Assembly: GCA_002440665.1 (NCBI GenBank)
Contig: DJUX01000006.1
Coordinates: forward strand, 62,001 to 126,000
Length of the DNA stretch: 64,000 nt
DNA from: Dechloromonas sp. UBA6271
GTDB taxonomy: Bacteria > Pseudomonadota > Gammaproteobacteria > Burkholderiales > Rhodocyclaceae
Direction of reading: 5' to 3'
This document shows positions 58,502-64,000 of this stretch, in pieces. The translations under genes and the position numbers were made by a program. The number at the start of each line of letters is the position of its first letter. Position 1 is the stretch's first letter. Below the pieces are notes generated by a model, which was not told where the DNA came from, did not search any database, and was given only the letters and a program-made list of their open reading frames with translations.

Positions 58502-59740
58502 TTACGCCGGGCGGTCGGCCAGCTTCTGGACGATCAGCGCGCCGACCATGTCGCCTTCGACGTTGACCATGGTGCGCGTGGTATCGAGGATGCGGTCGAT
58601 GGGCAGCAGGATGGCGATGGCCGCGGTCGGCAGGCCGACCGATTCGAGCACCAGCACCATGCTCAGCATGCCGACGCTGGGGATGCCGGGGGCGCCGATG
58701 GCGCCAAGCATGGCGACGAAAAAGATGATCGCCTGGTGCGCGAGGTCGAGTTCGATGCCGGCCAGGCGGGCGACGAACAAGGCGGCGGCCGCTTCGTAAA
58801 GCGCGGTGCCGTCCATATTGACGGTGGCGCCGAGCGGCACGACGAAATTGGCGATGTCCTTCCGGACGTGCAGGTGCTGCTCGGTACAGCGCAGCGTCAC
58901 CGGCAATGTGGCGGCGCTGGAACTGGTGGCGAAGGCGGTGATCAGCGCCTCGCGCGCGCCCTTGAAGAAGTGCAGCGGCGACATGCGGGTGAATAGCCAG
59001 AGGATGGCCGGCAGCACGATCAGGCCGTGGAACAGCGTGGTGCCGGTGACGACGACGATGAAATGGCCGAGGCTTCTGAGCAACGCGCCTTGCTGGCTGG
59101 CGACGAGTTGCAGCAGCAGGGCGGCGAGGCCGAGCGGGGCGAGGCGCATGATCCAGCCGACGATCAGCAGGCAGAGTTCCTGCAATTCCTGGATCAGCGT
59201 GCGGATGTTGCGGTAGCGCTCGCCGCCGACGACTAGCGCGATACCGAGGATTAGCGCAATGACGACGATGGCCAGGATGTCGCCTTGGGCGAGGGCCTTG
59301 AACGGGTTCTGGAACAGGCCGCGCAGGAACTGGGCGATGTATTCCGGCAGCGGCATCTGGCGCGCCTGGAAATCCCGCGTCGCCTCGGCGAACATTTCCA
59401 GTTGCAGGCCCTCTCCGGGACGGAACAGATGGGCGGCGCCGAAGCCGATGACGATGGCGATGCCCATGGTGGCGAAGAAGAAGACCAGCGTCGTCGTCCA
59501 CACGCGGTGCATCTGGTCGTGTGCCCGCAGGTTGGCGACGCCGACGACGATCGACGAAAAGACCAGCGGCACCAGCACCATGCGCAGCAGATCGAGAAAC
59601 AGGTTGCCGACCATGCGCGCACCGTACAGGGAATTTTCGACCGCCGGCGTCGCGCCCTGCGTCTGCAGGAACAGGCCGCCGGCGATGCCGGCCGCGCAGC
59701 CGATCAGGATTTGCGTGTTGAGCGACAGCTTTTTCGCCAT
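58502..59740 (-). CDS. GltP-type dicarboxylate/amino acid:cation symporter
   Basis: A 412-residue member of the DAACS family with about eight helices and two re-entrant loops. The serine-rich motif FATSSSAATLPVTL and the VNMDGTALYEAAAALF segment are present. It is distant from the DctA encoded at 15142 and closer to GltP-like glutamate/aspartate or unknown-substrate carriers. The start at ATG 59740 was chosen because the upstream residues to 59794 lack conservation. No dct-type paired operator is visible upstream, so it probably lies outside the DctR regulon. Confidence 0.88.
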   Translation of the reverse strand: MAKKLSLNTQILIGCAAGIAGGLFLQTQGATPAVENSLYGARMVGNLFLDLLRMVLVPLVFSSIVVGVANLRAHDQMHRVWTTTLVFFFATMGIAIVIGFGAAHLFRPGEGLQLEMFAEATRDFQARQMPLPEYIAQFLRGLFQNPFKALAQGDILAIVVIALILGIALVVGGERYRNIRTLIQELQELCLLIVGWIMRLAPLGLAALLLQLVASQQGALLRSLGHFIVVVTGTTLFHGLIVLPAILWLFTRMSPLHFFKGAREALITAFATSSSAATLPVTLRCTEQHLHVRKDIANFVVPLGATVNMDGTALYEAAAALFVARLAGIELDLAHQAIIFFVAMLGAIGAPGIPSVGMLSMVLVLESVGLPTAAIAILLPIDRILDTTRTMVNVEGDMVGALIVQKLADRPA

Positions 59741-59810
59741 GCGGCTGTTCCGGGAAGCTTGACTGGGGGTCGATTGTATCCGGCCAGCGTCCACCGGGTC
59801 AGGGAGCGGT

Positions 59811-59884
59811 CAGATAATTCGGGCAGAATAAGCCTGCAACTCCTCCTAGAATGAATTCACCCGCCTTCGTGGCGGGTTCTTTTT
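59811..59884 (+). ncRNA. Possible small RNA with CU-rich motif and terminator
   Basis: A plus-strand hairpin (arms ACCCGCC and GGCGGGT, 59859-59877) with TTCTTTTT has no upstream protein gene on that strand. It is preceded by the CU-rich motif ACTCCTCCT and a GATAAT-like box (59813-59818). No good -35 is seen, so this remains speculative. Confidence 0.3.
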
Positions 59885-59897
59885 GTCCAGGTTGCGC

Positions 59898-62800
59898 TCA
59901 GTGCAAGGCCCTGGCCAGACGCGGGTGCGTCGACAGATAGTAATAGAGCGCCGGCAGCACGAAGAGGGTGAGCAGCGTCGCCGAGATCAGGCCGCCGATG
60001 ACGACCAGCGCCAGCGGCCGCTGGGTTTCGGAGCCGATGCCGTGCGACAGCGCCATCGGCAGCAGGCCGAGCATGGCGAGCAGGGCGGTCATCAGTACCG
60101 TGCGCAGACGCGACATGGCGCCCTGGAAAACCACCTGGTAGGAATCCATCCCCTGCTGCTTTAGCTGATTGAAGTAGCTGACCATCACCACCCCGTTAAG
60201 CACCGCCTGGCCGAACAGGGCGATGAAGCCGATGGCCGCCGATACCGAGAGCGGTATGCCGCTCAGCAGCAGCGCGAAAATGCCGCCGATCAACGCGAAG
60301 GGGATGTTGCAGATGATGATCAAGGCATCCTTGAACGAACTGAAGGCGTCGAAGAGCAGCACGAAGATGAGCAGGATCGACAGCGGCACGACCAGCATCA
60401 GGCGTTTCATCGCCCGTTCCTGGTTCTCGAATTCACCGGACCAGGTGATCGAATAGCCCTGTGGCAGCTTGATGTCCTTGGCATGCGCCTGCATGTCGGC
60501 AACGACGCTGCCCATGTCGCGGTCGCGGATAAAGACGCCGATGGCGACGACGCGCTGCCCGGATTCGCGGGCGATGTTCATGGCGCCGCTGCCGAGCTTG
60601 AAATCGACCAGGTTGGCCAGCGGCACCTGGGCGCCGGAAGGGGTCGGGATCAGCACTTCGCGCAGGCGGTCGAGGGAGCGTTCCTCGTTCTTCAGACGGA
60701 CGACGACGCTGAAATGGCGCTCGCCTTCCCAAAGTTCGGTCGCCGCCTTGCCGGCGAGGGCGGTTTCGATGACATCCTGGACGTCTGCCACATTGAGGCC
60801 GTAGCGGGCGGCGGCGGCGCGGTCGATTTCCAGGCGGTACTGCGGCAGGTCGCCGTCTCGGTCGATGAAGGCGCGAGCCACGCCCGGTACGCTACCGATG
60901 CGGTCGAGCAGCTGGCGACCGGTTGCCCTGAGCGTCTTCATGTCGTCGCCGAAGATCTTGATGACGATCTGGCCGTCGATCTGCGAGATCGATTCGAGGA
61001 TCTGGTCACGCACCGGCTGGCTGAAGGTTGGTTCGATGCCCGGCATGTCGTTGATCTTGTCCTCCATCTCGCGGACCAGCTTGTCCTTGGTCATGCCGGG
61101 GCGCCACTGTGCATCCGGCTTGAGATCGACCAGCATCTCGGTCATGTTGATGTTCTTGGGGTCGGTGCCATCTTCCGGACGACCGGCCTTGGAAACGACG
61201 GCATTGACTTCCGGAAAGCCGGCAACCACGGCCCGCAGCTTGCGCAGGTCGCTTTGCGCTTCCTCGACCGATACCGAGGTAGGCAGCGTGATGTTGATCC
61301 AGATCGAACCTTCGTTCAGTTCCGGGAGGAACTCGGTGCCCAGTTGCGGCACCAGCGCGGCGGTGATGGCCAGCGCGACCAGCGCGCCGCCAAGTACCCG
61401 TTTGGCATTGGCGAGCGCCCATTTGAGCGCCGGTTCATAGCGGTTCGCGAACCAGTGCATGAGCTTCGTTTCCTCATGCGGCACGTGGTTGCGGAAGGCG
61501 ATCTTGCTGAGGAAGGGCACCAGCGTGAAGGACAGGATCAGCGAGGTGACCAGCGCACCGACGACCGAATAGGCCATTGGCGAGAAGATCTTTCCTTCAT
61601 GGCGCTGCATGGTGAAGATCGGCAGGTGGGCAACGATGATGATGATGATCGAGAAAACCGTCGGTCGGCCGATTTCCATCACCGCCTCATGGATGGTGCG
61701 TGTGTGCGGCCGGTGATCGTTGCTCTTTTGCGCCTCGCCGAGGCGCCGGAAGATATTTTCGATGACGATCACCGCGCCGTCGACGATTATGCCGAAGTCC
61801 ATTGCCCCTAGCGACAACAGGTTGGCTGGAATGCCGACCAGCGACAGACAAATAAAGGTGCCGAGCAGCGCCAGCGGAATGATCGAGGCGACGATGGCCG
61901 CCGCGCGCAGGTCTGCGAGGAACAGGTAAAGCACCAGCGTGACCAGCAGAGCGCCTTCGAGCAGGTTCATGAAGACCGTCTTCAGGGTCTTGCTGATCAG
62001 CCAGGAGCGGTCGTAGAAGGGGACGATCTGGACCCCGGGTGGCAGCACCGAGCTGTTCAGCGTATCGACCTTGGCCTTGAGCGCGTCGAGGACCATCGAC
62101 GGATTCTCATCCTTGCGCAGCAGGACGATGCCCGAAACGACGTCATCCTGATCGCCGGTGGCATCGGTGAACCCGACCATGCCCTGCGCCGGGACACGCG
62201 ACTCGACGACCTCGGCGATATCGCGGACCAGGATCGGCGTGCCCTTGTTTTCGGCGACGACGACGCTGCCGATGTCGGCCGACGATTGCAGCAACCCGAG
62301 CGAGCGGATCAGAAACTGTTGCCGGCCTTGCGCCACAGAACCGCCGCCGGCGTTGGCATTGGCCCGCTGCAGTGCGGTGAACAACTGGCCGATGGTCAGG
62401 TTGTGGTCGCGCAGCCGGCCCAGATCGGGGCGGACTTCGTACTGGCGGATCGGCCCGCCGAGCGAGACGACGTCGGCAATGCCGGGCACCTGCTTGAGCT
62501 GGCGGGCGATCGTCCAGTCCTGGATGGCGCGTATCTCGGTGGGCTTGAGGCCCGGCGCGACGACTCGATAGCGGAAGATTTCGCCTGTGGCGGTGGCTGG
62601 CGGCGCCAACTCCGGCTCGACGCCGGGTGGCAGGTCAAGGCCGCGCAGGCGTTCTTCGACCAGTTGGCGGGCCATGAACAGGCTCGGCTTTTCGTCGAAG
62701 GTAACGACGATGAAAGAGAGTCCGAACTGCGTGTGCGAGAACATGCGGATCGAGTTTGGCACGCCGGCCAGCGCGATTTCCAGCGGGATGGTGACCTGCT

Positions 62801-62987
62801 TTTCGACTTCCTCGGGCGCCCGGCCGGGGTAGAGCGTAATGATCGTGACCTGGGTGTCGGTAACGTCCGGGAAAGCCTCGATCGGCAGTGAACGGAAGGC
62901 AGAGATGCCGACGCCGATGAACAACACCAGGCCAAGGATGATGAACAGCGGCTCGTTGAGAGCGAAATGGACGATGCGCTTCATCAT
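59898..62987 (-). CDS. CzcA/CusA-type heavy-metal RND efflux pump
   Basis: A 1029-residue inner-membrane RND transporter with 12 expected helices and large periplasmic loops after helices 1 and 7. The helix-4 motif DFGIIVDGAVIVIEN matches the HME1 (Co/Zn/Cd, CzcA-like) signature, in contrast to the Cus (Cu/Ag) type. It uses the proton gradient to move metal ions from the periplasm or cytoplasm through an outer membrane channel. The start codon overlaps the adaptor gene stop. The exact metal is not provable from sequence. Confidence 0.92.
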   Translation of the reverse strand: MMKRIVHFALNEPLFIILGLVLFIGVGISAFRSLPIEAFPDVTDTQVTIITLYPGRAPEEVEKQVTIPLEIALAGVPNSIRMFSHTQFGLSFIVVTFDEKPSLFMARQLVEERLRGLDLPPGVEPELAPPATATGEIFRYRVVAPGLKPTEIRAIQDWTIARQLKQVPGIADVVSLGGPIRQYEVRPDLGRLRDHNLTIGQLFTALQRANANAGGGSVAQGRQQFLIRSLGLLQSSADIGSVVVAENKGTPILVRDIAEVVESRVPAQGMVGFTDATGDQDDVVSGIVLLRKDENPSMVLDALKAKVDTLNSSVLPPGVQIVPFYDRSWLISKTLKTVFMNLLEGALLVTLVLYLFLADLRAAAIVASIIPLALLGTFICLSLVGIPANLLSLGAMDFGIIVDGAVIVIENIFRRLGEAQKSNDHRPHTRTIHEAVMEIGRPTVFSIIIIIVAHLPIFTMQRHEGKIFSPMAYSVVGALVTSLILSFTLVPFLSKIAFRNHVPHEETKLMHWFANRYEPALKWALANAKRVLGGALVALAITAALVPQLGTEFLPELNEGSIWINITLPTSVSVEEAQSDLRKLRAVVAGFPEVNAVVSKAGRPEDGTDPKNINMTEMLVDLKPDAQWRPGMTKDKLVREMEDKINDMPGIEPTFSQPVRDQILESISQIDGQIVIKIFGDDMKTLRATGRQLLDRIGSVPGVARAFIDRDGDLPQYRLEIDRAAAARYGLNVADVQDVIETALAGKAATELWEGERHFSVVVRLKNEERSLDRLREVLIPTPSGAQVPLANLVDFKLGSGAMNIARESGQRVVAIGVFIRDRDMGSVVADMQAHAKDIKLPQGYSITWSGEFENQERAMKRLMLVVPLSILLIFVLLFDAFSSFKDALIIICNIPFALIGGIFALLLSGIPLSVSAAIGFIALFGQAVLNGVVMVSYFNQLKQQGMDSYQVVFQGAMSRLRTVLMTALLAMLGLLPMALSHGIGSETQRPLALVVIGGLISATLLTLFVLPALYYYLSTHPRLARALH

Positions 62988-64000
62988 TTGGCTGGCTGTT
63001 TCGGCTGGCCGGGAAGCGTCTTGAAGAACTTAATCAGGTGCAGGTTGCCTTCGATGATGACCTTCTCGCCTTCCTTGACGCCGGCCAGGATCTCGATCCG
63101 GCCGTTACGTTCGGGACCGGCCTGAACGGCACGCAGGATATAGCGACCGGTCGCTTCCTCGACGAAGACGTAGCGCTGTTCGCCAACCAGGAATACCGCC
63201 GCGACAGGAACCAGCAGGGCTTGCGTCGGTGGCAACTCGATAAGGGCGGTGACGAACATGCCGCCCTTGAGGCGGCGATCCTGGTTCGGCACCTCACCAC
63301 GGACCCGGATAGTACGGGTGGTCGGGTCGACGAAATCCCCGACATGGTGGATCACGCCGGAAAAACGTTCATTCGGATATTGCTTGACCAGCAGGCTGAT
63401 CTTTTCGCCGGCCTTGAGCGCTGCCAGATCGGCTTCGCTGGCGTCGAGCTGAAGCCACAGGCTGGTCGGGTCGGTGACGACGAACAGCGGATCACCGCCC
63501 TGTTCGGGGCGGAATTCCAGCCCCGGGTTCAGGTTGCGCTCGACGACGACGCCGGCCAGCGGGCTGCGCAGCGTGTAAGAGCCATCACTGGCGCCACCCA
63601 GCCCGGCCAGACGCCGGCTGGCGCGCTCGGCCTCGGCCTGGGCACTGATCGCTTCGGCTTGAGTCTGCTGAAAATCCTTGTCGGCAACGATGCCGGCCGC
63701 GTGCAGTTCGCGCTGCCGTTCAAGCGCCTGCCTCGCGAGTTGCTGCTCGGCCTGGGCTTTGCGTGCGTCGGCCTGGGCTTGCCCGAAATCGGGAGAGGAG
63801 AGAATTGCCAGCATCTGCCCGGCCTTGACGTTGCTGCCGATTTCCACCGTGATCTTCTGCACGCGACCACCAACCTGCGGCACGATGCGCACGGTACGGT
63901 CCTCGTTCCAGACCAGGCGGCCCGGCAGGCGCAGTGTCGATCCCTGGTCCTTCTCGACGCTGGCCGTCTTGAGGAAGTCGGCCTTGTCCGGTTCGCTGAG
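62984..64000 (-). CDS. CzcB/CusB-type RND periplasmic adaptor, C-terminal part (5' end outside window)
   Basis: The frame is open to position 64000, so at least 338 residues are visible and the N terminus is missing. Membrane-fusion protein features are clear: the lipoyl half-motif VPQVGGRVQKITVEIGSNVK, a coiled-coil hairpin (about QADARKAQAEQQLARQAL), the second lipoyl segment and a beta-barrel domain. A start at GTG 63892 would cut off conserved sequence (such as LRLPGRLVWNEDRT), so it is not real. It links the CzcA pump to an outer membrane factor, probably CzcC, which would lie further along. Confidence 0.9.
   Translation of the reverse strand, partial: LSEPDKADFLKTASVEKDQGSTLRLPGRLVWNEDRTVRIVPQVGGRVQKITVEIGSNVKAGQMLAILSSPDFGQAQADARKAQAEQQLARQALERQRELHAAGIVADKDFQQTQAEAISAQAEAERASRRLAGLGGASDGSYTLRSPLAGVVVERNLNPGLEFRPEQGGDPLFVVTDPTSLWLQLDASEADLAALKAGEKISLLVKQYPNERFSGVIHHVGDFVDPTTRTIRVRGEVPNQDRRLKGGMFVTALIELPPTQALLVPVAAVFLVGEQRYVFVEEATGRYILRAVQAGPERNGRIEILAGVKEGEKVIIEGNLHLIKFFKTLPGQPKQPAK

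Overview
The window looks like chromosomal DNA from a GC-rich betaproteobacterium, most likely of the Rhodocyclales (Dechloromonas/Azonexus/Azoarcus-like). This placement is inference. It rests on GC-rich coding sequence, the ispG-hisS-yfgM-bamB-der-hfq-hflXKC-hisZ-purA gene order, a HisZ-dependent histidine pathway, and a DctS/DctR pair beside both DctA and DctPQM transporters. Coding density is very high and no gap exceeds 300 bases. There is no rRNA, integrase, transposase or CRISPR array.

Layout. 1-5107: the end of a DUF2126 protein, an ATP-grasp/alpha-E fusion, a transglutaminase-like protein and a BaiN-type flavoprotein. 5147-14985: mostly minus-strand housekeeping genes (rsgA, an M48 protease, orn on the plus strand, a GT39-like glycosyltransferase, rpmE, rho, trxA), then the dctR-dctS two-component system. 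15142-19808: dctA and dctPQM, the apparent DctSR targets, with near-identical operator/promoter blocks. 20008-21870: kup. 21968-26871: a small defence island with a PIN toxin/RHH antitoxin pair, a single-chain MmeI-like restriction-modification enzyme and an addiction-module/ParE pair. It is closed by a 41-base diverged copy of the kup 3' end. 27001-44052: a PilJ-domain protein, ndk, rlmN, a PilF/PilW lipoprotein-like TPR protein, rodZ, ispG, hisS, yfgM, bamB, der, hfq, hflX, hflK, hflC, a DUF2065 gene, hisZ and purA, almost all tightly packed on the plus strand with many 1-4 base overlaps. 44088-52576: an M23 peptidase, a small exported protein, tRNA-Leu(CAG), rnr, rlmB, an EamA exporter, arfB, a RhlE-like helicase, a YajD-like HNH protein and an exported protein. 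52616-64000: a small lipoprotein, an alpha/beta hydrolase, tex, a gamma carbonic anhydrase, two small exported or membrane proteins, a GltP-type symporter and a CzcA/CzcB-type metal efflux operon that runs off the end.

The most unusual feature is a dispersed short repeat with core TTGCGGTCGAC, often followed by an A-rich block and GGCC. It occurs exactly nine times, plus about ten one-base variants. Many copies are intergenic, two variants supply the stop codons of neighbouring genes, and one inverted pair lies in frame inside the restriction enzyme gene. The second notable feature is the paired 29-base operator upstream of dctA and dctP, with identical spacing to a GATACTT box, which defines a likely DctR-controlled regulon. 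The third is the defence island bounded by kup 3' end sequences.
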